A DNA stretch of 13,382 bases from Micavibrio_A sp035759665. Its GTDB lineage: Bacteria > Pseudomonadota > Alphaproteobacteria > Micavibrionales > Micavibrionaceae. Below the pieces are notes generated by a model, which saw only the letters and a program-made list of their open reading frames with translations, did no database searches and was not told where the DNA came from. The position numbers and the translations under genes are program-made. The first letter of the stretch is position 1. Each line of letters begins with the position of its first letter. Of the stretch, positions 1-6,290 are shown piece by piece. Where the stretch lies: contig DASTUM010000090.1 in NCBI GenBank assembly GCA_035759665.1, forward strand, positions 1 through 13,382, in the 5' to 3' direction.

Positions 1-2
1 CC

Positions 3-31
3 TTGCAACGTGATTACTTTGCTTTTATTTA
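3..31 (+). promoter_or_regulatory. Weak candidate sigma-70 promoter for the HTH gene
   Basis: TTGCAA at 3-8 is followed after a 17-base spacer by TATTTA at 26-31. The -35 matches the consensus at four of six positions and the -10 at only three, so this is a guess supported mainly by correct spacing and by position upstream of the gene at 59. A clear Shine-Dalgarno run, GGAGGGG at 47-53, lies just before that ATG. Confidence 0.22.
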
Positions 32-58
32 GGTAACTGATCCTGTGGAGGGGTCGCA

Positions 59-397
59 ATGCGTACACTTCTCGAATATATCGAACGCGCAAAACTACGC
101 GCTGAACCACAAAACTACGATGGTTTAGCGGGTGCGCTCGGCGTCAGCAAAAACAGCATTTATTTATATAAGTCAGGCGAAATTTATCCGTCTGAAGATG
201 TCATGATTTTGTTGGGCATTATGGCGGACGTACAACCCGGCCAGGCGATCATAGACCTCATGAATATAAAAGCCCTCGCTAAAAGTAATGAGAAGCTAAT
301 CCGGCGCGTTTCTATTATAAACGAGCATCTAGGCATAGATGATAATGAATACAAGCAAAGTAAATCGCAACAAAAGGCGATTTGGAACACACGGTGA
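59..397 (+). CDS. Short helix-turn-helix protein, phage-regulator (DUF3693-like) type
   Basis: A 112-residue protein with a probable N-terminal DNA-binding helix-turn-helix at about residues 20-50: an LAGALGVSKNSIYLYKSG core, then PSEDV and a short helix. The pattern (LGVS..S...Y.SG...P.EDV...L......P..AI) resembles the short regulators of filamentous phages and related mobile elements grouped as DUF3693. That family link is from memory and untested. The C-terminal third is polar and charged (KSNEKLIRR, then a QSKSQQK tail), without a recognisable domain. The start is well supported by GGAGGGG six bases upstream (47-53). Base composition is clearly more AT-rich than in the genes downstream, which hints at recent acquisition. 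No other phage gene is visible, so this may be a remnant or the edge of an element extending beyond the window. Its target is unknown; the neighbour nnrS is one possibility. Confidence 0.72.
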   Translation: MRTLLEYIERAKLRAEPQNYDGLAGALGVSKNSIYLYKSGEIYPSEDVMILLGIMADVQPGQAIIDLMNIKALAKSNEKLIRRVSIINEHLGIDDNEYKQSKSQQKAIWNTR

Positions 398-418
398 ATA
401 GTTAGCCTATTCTTTATT
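396..418 (+). terminator. Weak possible intrinsic terminator after the HTH gene
   Basis: GAATAG (396-401) and CTATTC (407-412) form a perfect 6-bp stem with a 5-base loop, followed by TTTATT. The stem begins at the stop codon and has only two G-C pairs, so termination would be inefficient. The rest of the gap up to 577 is AT-rich and I see no other gene or clear site in it; I looked for an FNR/Dnr-type palindrome before nnrS and did not find one. Confidence 0.27.
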
Positions 419-577
419 CGCTTTATACATTATCACATTTGTAGGTTACACTAAACCTTCCCGAAAACATATCCCCCATACCGCACTAAACTCTAAAACA
501 GAAAAACATCACATAAGCTTGCGGCGATGCGTCCGTGGCTTTATTTTTAAAGACACCCGCCTGTAAAAAGAAACGCC

Positions 578-1750
578 ATGCCGAACCCGTCATTTTTTAC
601 CATTCCATTTTTTGCCCGCGGCTTTCGTCCGTTTTTCTTTTCAGGTGCATTGTTCAGCGTCCTCAGCATCGCCCTGTGGGGTTCTTTTTACGCGGGCATC
701 AGCACGCCGCCCGGCTTTTTTGTCGATCCGATCTCATGGCACGCCCATGAAATGATCTACGGATTCGCCCTTGCCATCGTCGCGGGTTTCCTCCTGACCG
801 CCGTTGCGAACTGGACGGGCACGGTACCCGTGCGGCATCTGCATCTGGCCGGGCTCTGCGCCCTTTGGATCGCGGGCCGCGTCGTCATGGGCGTCGATCT
901 TGGCCTGCCGTCATGGGGCATAATCGCCCTGGAATCTTCGTTCGTCCCGGCTCTGGCGATTTCCCTGGCGCTCCCCCTTCTGCGAACATGGAACAAGCGG
1001 AATTTCATTTTTCTGGCGTTTCTATCCGTTCTGTTCGCCTGCGATGTCTGGTTCTTGACAACCGGAAACATGACCGCTCTCTACGTCGCCCTGATGATGA
1101 TCCTGAACATGGTCTCCCTGATCGGCGGAAGGGTCATCCCAGCCTTCACCGTGGCCGCGCTGCGGCGAAGGGGAATCGACGCCGCCCAGACCGGCCAGAC
1201 GCGCATGGACATAGCGGCGCTCGCCTCCCTCGCCGCCGTAACGCTCTGCCTTGTTTTTGTCAGGGAAACAATCCTCCTCGGCGTAATCGCCGCGCTCTCC
1301 TGCATCATCCACGCGCTGCGAATGCGCCACTACCACACCCTCAAAGCGCTAAGCGATCCTTTGCTCTGGATTCTTCACGCCGGCTACGGCTGGCTTGTCA
1401 TCGGCCTGGCGCTGCTTGCGCTCACCGGGTTCGGCCTGCTCCACACGACAGCGGCAATTCACGCGCTAACGGCGGGCTGCATCGGCTCCATGATTTTAGG
1501 CATGATCTGCAGGGTGACTCTTGGCCACACCGGGCGCAACCTCGAAGTCGGCCGCCTGACGATCCTGTCTTTCTACACCATCCAGATCGCGGCGCTCCTG
1601 CGCGTTTTCGGCCCCATGCTGGCGGCGCCCGGATACATGACGCATGGGATCGTATGCTCCGCGCTTCTATGGACGCTTTGCTATGCCGCCTATCTTGCTG
1701 TTTTCAGCGGAATGCTTTTCAGTCCAAGGCCGGACGGGCAGGAAGCCTGA
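578..1750 (+). CDS. nnrS: NnrS family heme/copper membrane protein (nitric oxide response)
   Basis: A 390-residue, very hydrophobic inner-membrane protein with about 11-12 predicted helices (for example 18-38, 57-77, 87-105, 112-135, 143-160, 165-190, 262-286, 296-312, 325-345 and 352-378). Family hallmarks are visible: WHAHEM at 54-59, GGRVIP at 183-188, HALTAG at 295-300 and RVTLGHTGR at 312-320; the histidines are the likely metal or heme ligands. Characterised NnrS proteins bind heme and copper and protect against nitric oxide stress, usually near denitrification genes, but no NO reductase or nitrite reductase gene is visible here. Length is normal for the family. The ATG at 578 gives an N-terminus typical of the family (FFARGFRPFFF), though its ribosome binding site is poor. 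GC content rises sharply at this gene relative to the upstream DNA. The next gene begins 82 bases later. Confidence 0.9.
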   Translation: MPNPSFFTIPFFARGFRPFFFSGALFSVLSIALWGSFYAGISTPPGFFVDPISWHAHEMIYGFALAIVAGFLLTAVANWTGTVPVRHLHLAGLCALWIAGRVVMGVDLGLPSWGIIALESSFVPALAISLALPLLRTWNKRNFIFLAFLSVLFACDVWFLTTGNMTALYVALMMILNMVSLIGGRVIPAFTVAALRRRGIDAAQTGQTRMDIAALASLAAVTLCLVFVRETILLGVIAALSCIIHALRMRHYHTLKALSDPLLWILHAGYGWLVIGLALLALTGFGLLHTTAAIHALTAGCIGSMILGMICRVTLGHTGRNLEVGRLTILSFYTIQIAALLRVFGPMLAAPGYMTHGIVCSALLWTLCYAAYLAVFSGMLFSPRPDGQEA

Positions 1751-1832
1751 CCGTTAACGAAATGCCCGCTTTCAAAACGCAGCCGACAAGCCTATTATTT
1801 AAAAACGAAAACGATGTCCTAAAGGTAGCCAC

Positions 1833-2105
1833 ATGCATCCTCTCAAACTCGCCCTGATCATCTTTTTGTCTTTCGCCTACACCGCTCCGGCAAAGGCAAA
1901 AAGCGCCGCCATACAGACGCTCGGCAACAACGCGGACACGGCGATGCAGGCCGCGAAGAAAACCTGGACGAAAAACGGCAAAACCAGCACCAGAAACCTC
2001 GCTAAAAAAGAAATCTATTCCAGGCACAAAGAGCCGCGCTGGAAACAACAGCAACGCGCCCGCAACCAGAAACAATCAAAAGCCAATTCCGGCGTTAACG
2101 AATAA
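1833..2105 (+). CDS. Small, highly basic predicted secreted protein of unknown function
   Basis: A 90-residue protein not recognised as a known family. It begins with a clear Sec signal peptide: MHPLK, a hydrophobic core LALIIFLSFAY, and an AKA cleavage site at residues 20-22. The mature part of about 68 residues has roughly 16 Lys/Arg against 4 Asp/Glu and is rich in Gln, Asn, Thr and Ala, with no cysteines. It is therefore probably a disordered or helical periplasmic protein that could bind an acidic polymer; this is inference. An AAAGG run at 1821-1825 lies seven bases before the ATG. Its stop codon ends one base before the mazG ATG, so the two are probably co-transcribed and translationally coupled. 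The close packing, signal peptide and ribosome binding site argue for a real gene despite its small size. Confidence 0.66.
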   Translation: MHPLKLALIIFLSFAYTAPAKAKSAAIQTLGNNADTAMQAAKKTWTKNGKTSTRNLAKKEIYSRHKEPRWKQQQRARNQKQSKANSGVNE

Positions 2106-2106
2106 C

Positions 2107-2892
2107 ATGACCCACCCCGCCGCCATACCGCCTCTGGAACAAAATCCCGTCGATCGCCTTCTGGAGATCATGGCGCGTTTGCGTGACAAGAACGCGGGTT
2201 GCCCATGGGACATAGAACAGACGTTCAAGACCATCGCCCCTTACACAATCGAGGAAGCCTACGAAGTCGCCGACGCCATCGAACGCGGTAACATGAAAGA
2301 CCTCAAGGAAGAACTCGGCGATCTTCTCCTGCAAGTCGTCTTTCACGCCCAGATGGCACGCGAGGATTCACTTTTCGATTTTAACGAAGTCGTTAACGCG
2401 CTCTGCGACAAGCTCGTCTACCGCCACCCGCACGTCTTCGGCGGCGCCAGCGCCTCGAACGCAGCTGATGTCCTGACCGTCTGGAACAAACAAAAAGACG
2501 CCGAGAAAAACCACGCCAGCGCCATAGACGGCGTCACGCTCGGCCTGCCCGCGCTGATTCGCGCGCAAAAATTGCAAAAGAAGGCCGGAAAATCAGGATT
2601 CGTCTGGCCCGACAAACAATCCGCCTGGGCGAAACTCGAAGAAGAGCTTGCCGAATTCAAAGCCGCGAAAACAAAAGAGGAAGAGGCCGACGAACTCGGC
2701 GACGTGCTTTTTTGCATCGTGAATTACGCGCGGCTCGCGGGGCACGATGCCGAAGAAATCCTGACGGCCACAAACCGGAAATTCGAATCGCGCTTCAAAG
2801 CCATGGAAAAAATCCTGCAATCCCGCGGCAAAAAAGTTAACGAGGCCACCTTGGAAGACATGCTGAACGCATGGAAACAGGGGAAAATTTAA
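2107..2892 (+). CDS. mazG: Nucleoside triphosphate pyrophosphohydrolase MazG
   Basis: A 261-residue cytoplasmic enzyme that hydrolyses (d)NTPs to the monophosphate and pyrophosphate, probably removing aberrant nucleotides and, by analogy with E. coli, affecting ppGpp level. Both MazG domains are present. The N-terminal one carries GCPWD (31-35), EEAYE (49-53) and EELGDLLLQVVFHA (68-81), whose Glu/Asp residues bind magnesium, then DKLVYRHPHVFG (101-112). The C-terminal one carries KLEEELAEF (177-184) and EADELGDVLF (193-202). Length matches the two-domain bacterial form. It lies one base after the small secreted-protein gene. In many alphaproteobacteria mazG follows hflX on the same strand; here it is convergent with the hflX-IMPase operon and separated from it by a dispersed repeat (2908-2943) inside a larger inverted repeat. 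Confidence 0.95.
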   Translation: MTHPAAIPPLEQNPVDRLLEIMARLRDKNAGCPWDIEQTFKTIAPYTIEEAYEVADAIERGNMKDLKEELGDLLLQVVFHAQMAREDSLFDFNEVVNALCDKLVYRHPHVFGGASASNAADVLTVWNKQKDAEKNHASAIDGVTLGLPALIRAQKLQKKAGKSGFVWPDKQSAWAKLEEELAEFKAAKTKEEEADELGDVLFCIVNYARLAGHDAEEILTATNRKFESRFKAMEKILQSRGKKVNEATLEDMLNAWKQGKI

Positions 2893-2980
2893 ACCACCAC
2901 ACCAAACGTCATTGCGATGAGCGCAGCGACGCGGCAATCCAGACGAAAAACTCCGTGCCTTCGTGTTTTGGTGGTTCAAA
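2888..2980. repeat. Inverted repeat enclosing the dispersed repeat between convergent mazG and IMPase genes
   Basis: TTTAAACCACCA at 2888-2899 is the inverse of TGGTGGTTCAAA at 2969-2980 with one mismatch, which would be a G-U pair in RNA. The left arm overlaps the mazG stop codon. The arms enclose the dispersed repeat copy at 2908-2943, and TTTTTT follows at 2983-2988 on the + strand. The structure may act as a terminator for mazG, possibly in both directions, but the arms are about 70 bases apart, so this is uncertain. Confidence 0.45.
2908..2943 (+). repeat. Dispersed repeat, copy 1 (short core)
   Basis: Begins GTCATTGCG and ends GCGGCAATCCAGA, with a short core GATGAGCGCAGCGAC. The inner ATTGC and GCAAT are complementary, so the unit can fold back. 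The same ends occur at 5164, 11384 and 12504, all in this orientation. Sequences of this kind (GTCATTGCGAG...GCAATCC) recur as intergenic repeats in many bacterial genomes. This copy lies between two convergent genes. Confidence 0.75.
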
Positions 2981-2992
2981 CCTTTTTTCGGG

Positions 2993-3835
2993 TCAACCCT
3001 TTTTCAAAGCCTCCAGAGGCTCCTTCAAAAACTCATCGTAAACGCGCCGCCACAATCCTTCCGACGCTGCGCTGATCAGCCCGCCGTCGAGATCTGCCCC
3101 GCCATACACAGACCAATCCCATTTGCGAACATGCAACCCGGCTTCTTCCAGCATCAAAACACCGGCCATGTGATCCCACGGTTCGATGCGGTTATAAACC
3201 GAAAAGGCCGCGCGCCCTTCGAGCAGCTCGATATAATCCCACGCACAGCACCAATAACTGTCCGCCTCTTTCAGCATCCCGATCTTATCTCCGACATAAG
3301 GCCCGATTTTCGGCGGCATGAATTTGCGGCTGACAAGGGCGCTCAATTCCGAGAACGGAGCCCCCTCCTCCGGCCTTGCGGGCGGCTGAAAAGCCGCGCC
3401 GTCGATCCGGATTCCCGCGCCTTTTTCGCACGAAATCAGCCGCTCCCGCGGTATCTGGTAAATCCAGCTCGCCACCCGCTCGCCCTTGTCGATCAGGCAG
3501 ACCATCGTGCCGAACACTTCTTTCCCATGCGCGAAATTGTTGGTTCCGTCCACGGGATCGACGATCCACACCGGATACTCGCTCTGCTTTAACACATCGC
3601 GCAAAACCTTGCCGCTCGAAACCGCCTCTTCGCCCAGCACCAGAGACCCCGGCAAAATCGTCGGAAGAATACGAGTCAGCTCTATTTCCGCCTCTTCATC
3701 GGCGACGGTCACGAGGTCGTTCGGCCCGCTCTTGGCCCGCACCTCCGACTTTTTAAGCTGGCGAAAACGCGGCGCGATTTTATCCGCTGCGACTTCGCGT
3801 ATGACGTCGGAAACTTTCTGGTGATCTATTTTCAT
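2993..3835 (-). CDS. Inositol monophosphatase family protein
   Basis: A 280-residue member of the Li+-sensitive, Mg2+-dependent sugar-phosphate phosphatase family. The metal and catalytic signatures are intact: GEE at 68-70, the WIVDPVDGTNNF motif at about 90-101 (Asp93, Asp96) and WDHMAGVLMLEEAG at 220-233 (Asp221). Substrate cannot be read from sequence: inositol-1-phosphate (SuhB type), histidinol phosphate (HisN type) or 3'-phosphoadenosine 5'-phosphate (CysQ type) are all possible. The start chosen is the ATG at 3835, which shares its A with the hflX stop codon (TGATG), indicating translational coupling; a GTG one codon earlier (3838) is an alternative. The gene ends convergent to mazG, 100 bases away. 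Its place directly behind hflX is not the usual alphaproteobacterial arrangement I know. Confidence 0.9.
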   Translation of the reverse strand: MKIDHQKVSDVIREVAADKIAPRFRQLKKSEVRAKSGPNDLVTVADEEAEIELTRILPTILPGSLVLGEEAVSSGKVLRDVLKQSEYPVWIVDPVDGTNNFAHGKEVFGTMVCLIDKGERVASWIYQIPRERLISCEKGAGIRIDGAAFQPPARPEEGAPFSELSALVSRKFMPPKIGPYVGDKIGMLKEADSYWCCAWDYIELLEGRAAFSVYNRIEPWDHMAGVLMLEEAGLHVRKWDWSVYGGADLDGGLISAASEGLWRRVYDEFLKEPLEALKKG

Positions 3836-5148
3836 CACGCCGCCTTATAACGGAACCTTGCCTCAAACCGTCCGCGATTATCGGCGCTCAAACGGACTTT
3901 GACAAGGATGCGATCGTCCGACTCGTCTTTACCAACCACCTCGCCCTCCTTGTGAAGCCAGGCAAGCGCCTTTCCGTCCGACATCGGCACGTCATATTCA
4001 TACATTTCGTCCGCCTGCGACACATGCGCCGCGATCCGGGCCAGCAGCGCGTCGATCCCCTCGCCTGAACAGGCTGAAACGGGAAAGACACGCTCCCCGC
4101 TGAACGCCGCGTCGCGCTTGAAATCCTGCAAATCCTCATGCGGCACGGCGTCTATTTTGTTCAAAACTTCATAAATCCGCGCGTCATGATCGTAATCGAT
4201 GCCAAGCTCCGCCAGCACGTTGATCACATCCTGCCGCTGCCACGGATGGTCTGGGCTGGAAACATCGCGCACATGCAAAATAATGTCCGCAAACTGCACC
4301 TGCTCCAGCGTCGCACGAAACGCCTCGACCAGCGTCGTCGGCAGGTCGGCGATAAACCCCACCGTATCGGACAGAATAATCGTTTTGCCGTTTTTCAATT
4401 CCAGCCTGCGCATCGTCGGGTCGAGCGTCGCGAAGACCAGATCCTCCGCAAACACATTCGCCCCCGTCAGCCGGTTGAACAGCGTCGATTTCCCCGCGTT
4501 GGTGTAACCGACCAGCGCGACGATCGGAAACGGCACCCGCTCCCGCTGCCTGCGGCCCAGATCGCGCGTGCGTCGCACCTGCTGCAGATCGCGCTTCAAC
4601 TGCGCGATGCGGTCGGTGATGGCGCGCCTATCTAATTCGATCTGCGTTTCGCCCGGCCCGCCCATAAACCCGCCGCCGCCCCGCTGCCGCTCAAGGTGCG
4701 TCCAGCTCCGCACGAGTCGCGATTTCTGGTATTCGAGCATGGCGAGATCGACCTGAATGCGCCCCTCTTTCGTCTGCGCGCGCTCGCCGAAAATTTCGAG
4801 GATAAGCCCCGTCCGGTCGATCACCTTCACGTTCCAGAGTCTTTCGAGGTTCCTCTGCTGCACGGGCGTGAGCTTGTAATTCACCACGACGACATTCGGC
4901 TTCTCATCTTCCACCGCAAGCCCGATCGTCTCCGCCGCGCCCTTGCCGAGCAATTGCGCCGGGCTGATCTTCGTGACCTTCGCGACATGCGTGCCCGACA
5001 CTTCCAGATGGATGGCATGCACAAGCCCCTCCGCCTCTTCCAGCAGATCGTCGATGTCGCGATGATGGCGCGTCGTCCCCTTTTCGATCTTCAACGGAAG
5101 AACGGGATGGACGATCAGCGCCTTTTCAGTGATTTTCTTTGGCTCCAA
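3835..5148 (-). CDS. hflX: GTPase HflX (ribosome-splitting/rescue factor)
   Basis: A 437-residue translation GTPase that binds the 50S subunit and splits stalled or hibernating ribosomes in characterised bacteria. From the chosen start, the N-terminal HflX domain carries LTPVQQRNLE (93-102) and RTGLILEIFGERAQTKEG (112-129), then GGPGETQIELDRR (163-175) and a helical linker. The GTPase domain has G1 GYTNAGKST (214-222), G3 DTVG (261-264), G4 NKID (330-333) and G5 SA (358-359). The frame opens at a TTG at 5193, but those first 15 codons read through the dispersed repeat and give an atypical leader. I prefer the TTG at 5148, giving EPKKITEKALIVHPV, because GGAGAGG sits eight bases before it. No in-frame ATG serves. 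It lies 97 bases after hfq and overlaps the IMPase gene by one base, so hfq-hflX-IMPase is probably one transcript. Confidence 0.94.
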   Translation of the reverse strand: MEPKKITEKALIVHPVLPLKIEKGTTRHHRDIDDLLEEAEGLVHAIHLEVSGTHVAKVTKISPAQLLGKGAAETIGLAVEDEKPNVVVVNYKLTPVQQRNLERLWNVKVIDRTGLILEIFGERAQTKEGRIQVDLAMLEYQKSRLVRSWTHLERQRGGGGFMGGPGETQIELDRRAITDRIAQLKRDLQQVRRTRDLGRRQRERVPFPIVALVGYTNAGKSTLFNRLTGANVFAEDLVFATLDPTMRRLELKNGKTIILSDTVGFIADLPTTLVEAFRATLEQVQFADIILHVRDVSSPDHPWQRQDVINVLAELGIDYDHDARIYEVLNKIDAVPHEDLQDFKRDAAFSGERVFPVSACSGEGIDALLARIAAHVSQADEMYEYDVPMSDGKALAWLHKEGEVVGKDESDDRILVKVRLSADNRGRFEARFRYKAA

Positions 5149-5156
5149 ACCTATGA

Positions 5157-5163
5157 CCTCTCC
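5157..5163 (-). promoter_or_regulatory. Ribosome binding site that decides the hflX TTG start
   Basis: On the minus strand GGAGAGG ends eight bases before the TTG at 5148. It immediately abuts the outer end of dispersed repeat copy 2 (5164). No comparable site precedes the upstream TTG at 5193, whose upstream sequence lies in the ATCCAG/CTGGAT palindrome. Confidence 0.5.
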
Positions 5164-5206
5164 GTCATTGCGAGGAGCGAAGCAACGCGGCAAATCCAGT
5201 CTGGAT
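5164..5206 (+). repeat. Dispersed repeat, copy 2, ending in a small palindrome
   Basis: GTCATTGCGAGGAG at the left and GCGGCAAATCCAG at the right, with core CGAAGCAAC. The right end has one extra A compared with the other copies. It continues into ATCCAG-T-CTGGAT (5194-5206), a perfect 6-bp inverted repeat with one central base. The CTGGAT may be the beginning of a lost second, inverted arm. The copy lies between hfq and hflX and reaches the hflX ribosome binding site. Confidence 0.7.
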
Positions 5207-5245
5207 CGCTGCTTTTTTTCCTACAGTAACGGCAATAAAACAGGA

Positions 5246-5506
5246 TTACGCACCCGACCCCGTGTCAGTCCCCTGCTCTTCGCCTTCATAGAAGGAGATA
5301 GGCCCGCCCGGCATGATCGTCGAGATCGCATGTTTGTAGACGAGCTGCACATGGGATTCCCGTCGGAGCAGCAGCGAGAAATTGTCGAACCATGTGACAA
5401 TGCCCTGCAATTTGACTCCGTTCACGAGAAAGACAGTGACGGTCATTTTTTCTTTGCGGATTTTGTTCAGGAACACGTCCTGAACATTCTGTGCCTTCTC
5501 AGCCAT
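5246..5506 (-). CDS. hfq: RNA chaperone Hfq
   Basis: An 86-residue Sm-like protein that forms a hexameric ring and pairs small RNAs with mRNAs. The Sm1 region has VQDVFLNKIRKEKMTV (8-23), with Gln9 of the U-binding rim pocket, and GVKLQGIVTWFDNF (30-43). Sm2 carries the diagnostic YKHAIS (57-62) followed by TIMP. The C-terminal tail after residue 68 is short and acidic, as is usual in alphaproteobacteria and shorter than the E. coli tail. AGGGAA lies a few bases before the ATG. The gene stands 81 bases after the HAD gene on the same strand, with an AT-rich gap that may hold its own promoter, and is followed by hflX as in many proteobacteria. Confidence 0.97.
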   Translation of the reverse strand: MAEKAQNVQDVFLNKIRKEKMTVTVFLVNGVKLQGIVTWFDNFSLLLRRESHVQLVYKHAISTIMPGGPISFYEGEEQGTDTGSGA

Positions 5507-5525
5507 GTAGTTTCCCTAATTCAAC

Positions 5526-5543
5526 AAGTTTTGAAACTTTATA
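5526..5543 (-). promoter_or_regulatory. Candidate hfq -10 element overlapped by a perfect dyad
   Basis: On the minus strand TATAAAG (5543-5537) resembles a -10 box about 30 bases before the hfq start. AAGTTT-TG-AAACTT (5526-5539, + strand reading) is a perfect 6+6 inverted repeat overlapping its downstream side and the expected transcription start. A convincing -35 is not visible. The dyad could be an operator or a small leader hairpin; both are inference. Confidence 0.3.
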
Positions 5544-5559
5544 GCCTGTTTTAAAGAAC

Positions 5560-5568
5560 TTATCCACA
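5560..5568 (+). promoter_or_regulatory. Perfect DnaA-box 9-mer, site 1 (hfq upstream gap)
   Basis: TTATCCACA matches the bacterial DnaA-box consensus (TTATNCACA) exactly. It lies in the gap between the HAD gene and hfq, just upstream of the candidate hfq -10. A second identical site in the same orientation begins 77 bases to the right. Confidence 0.4.
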
Positions 5569-5587
5569 TGGATCAAGCCCCCTTTTT

Positions 5588-6244
5588 TCAAGGCTCCAAT
5601 ACAAAATGTATAAGCGTTTCCTTAAGTTGCGTCAAATTATCCACAACGTAAGCCGGCCTGTAGAGGGCAATCAGTTCGTCCGTGCGGGCCGTGCCGCGGA
5701 TAAAAACGATCGGACACCCCGCTTCCTTCGCGCAGGACAGATCGCTTTCCATGTCGCCGACATAGAGCGTGTCCTCGATGCGCGGCTTTGCCGGGTGGTG
5801 CGAGAGCGCATGGAGTAGCGGCACACCGGACGGTTTATCCTTCTCCGCCTGGCCCGAACCGTGGACGACGCCGAAATACTTGTCCCATCCCAGATGCTTG
5901 ACCTCGATGGTCAGGAATTCGTGGGTCTTGTTGCTGACGACCCCCATGACCACACCCTGCCCCACCAGTTCATCGAGCATCTCAGCCGCGCCCTCCATAA
6001 CGTTGAGCTCCTGCAAATGATTTTCCGCGATGAAATCGACCAGAACTCCCCGCGCTTCTTCCGCCCGCTCGCCGTAAAGCCGCGGATACAGCTCCTTTGT
6101 GGAATAAACGATAGCCTGCGCGTATTCGTCCCGCGTCCAGAGAGGATGGCCCAAACGCCCACGTACGTGATTGTGCGCCTTGAACAGCATGGGAAGGGAA
6201 TCGACCAGCGTGCCGTCCCAATCGAAAAAAATCGCTTTAGTCAT
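5588..6244 (-). CDS. HAD family hydrolase, phosphoglycolate-phosphatase-like
   Basis: A 218-residue cytoplasmic HAD phosphatase of the Gph/PGMB type with an inserted helical cap. Motif I is DWDGTLVDS (8-16; nucleophile Asp8, acid/base Asp10), motif II VSNKT (103-107), motif III Lys137 within KDKPSG, and motif IV GDMESD (163-168; Asp164, Asp168). All catalytic residues are present, so it should be active. Phosphoglycolate, a nucleotide or a sugar phosphate are possible substrates and cannot be separated by sequence. AAGGGGAT lies just upstream of the ATG. It follows ntrX by 138 bases that contain an inverted dispersed repeat, and precedes hfq. In the alphaproteobacterial layout I recall, this position between ntrX and hfq is usually held by trkA, so the gene looks like a local replacement or insertion. 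Confidence 0.9.
   Translation of the reverse strand: MTKAIFFDWDGTLVDSLPMLFKAHNHVRGRLGHPLWTRDEYAQAIVYSTKELYPRLYGERAEEARGVLVDFIAENHLQELNVMEGAAEMLDELVGQGVVMGVVSNKTHEFLTIEVKHLGWDKYFGVVHGSGQAEKDKPSGVPLLHALSHHPAKPRIEDTLYVGDMESDLSCAKEAGCPIVFIRGTARTDELIALYRPAYVVDNLTQLKETLIHFVLEP
5637..5645 (+). promoter_or_regulatory. Perfect DnaA-box 9-mer, site 2 (inside the HAD gene 3' end)
   Basis: A second exact TTATCCACA in the same orientation as site 1, 77 bases away start to start. It falls within the coding sequence of the HAD gene, where codon choice alone could produce it. Confidence 0.33.
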
Positions 6245-6290
6245 ACAATCCCCTTTTCCTTCCCGTCATCCCGTTTCCTTTCCCCTACTA

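Noticed and set aside
420..577. FNR/Dnr or NsrR-type operator before nnrS
   Set aside because: No TTGAT-N4-ATCAA-like palindrome or other convincing dyad could be found in the gap.
865..1857. 330-codon frame overlapping nnrS on the same strand
   Set aside because: Out-of-frame shadow rich in Arg, Pro and His; NnrS carries clear family motifs in the other frame.
2107..2892. MazF/MazE-type toxin-antitoxin locus suggested by the mazG name and the small basic gene upstream
   Set aside because: The upstream protein has a signal peptide and no toxin or antitoxin features; MazG alone is a housekeeping enzyme.
2963..3592. 209-codon plus-strand frame over the IMPase gene
   Set aside because: Antisense to an enzyme with intact catalytic motifs; no domain seen.
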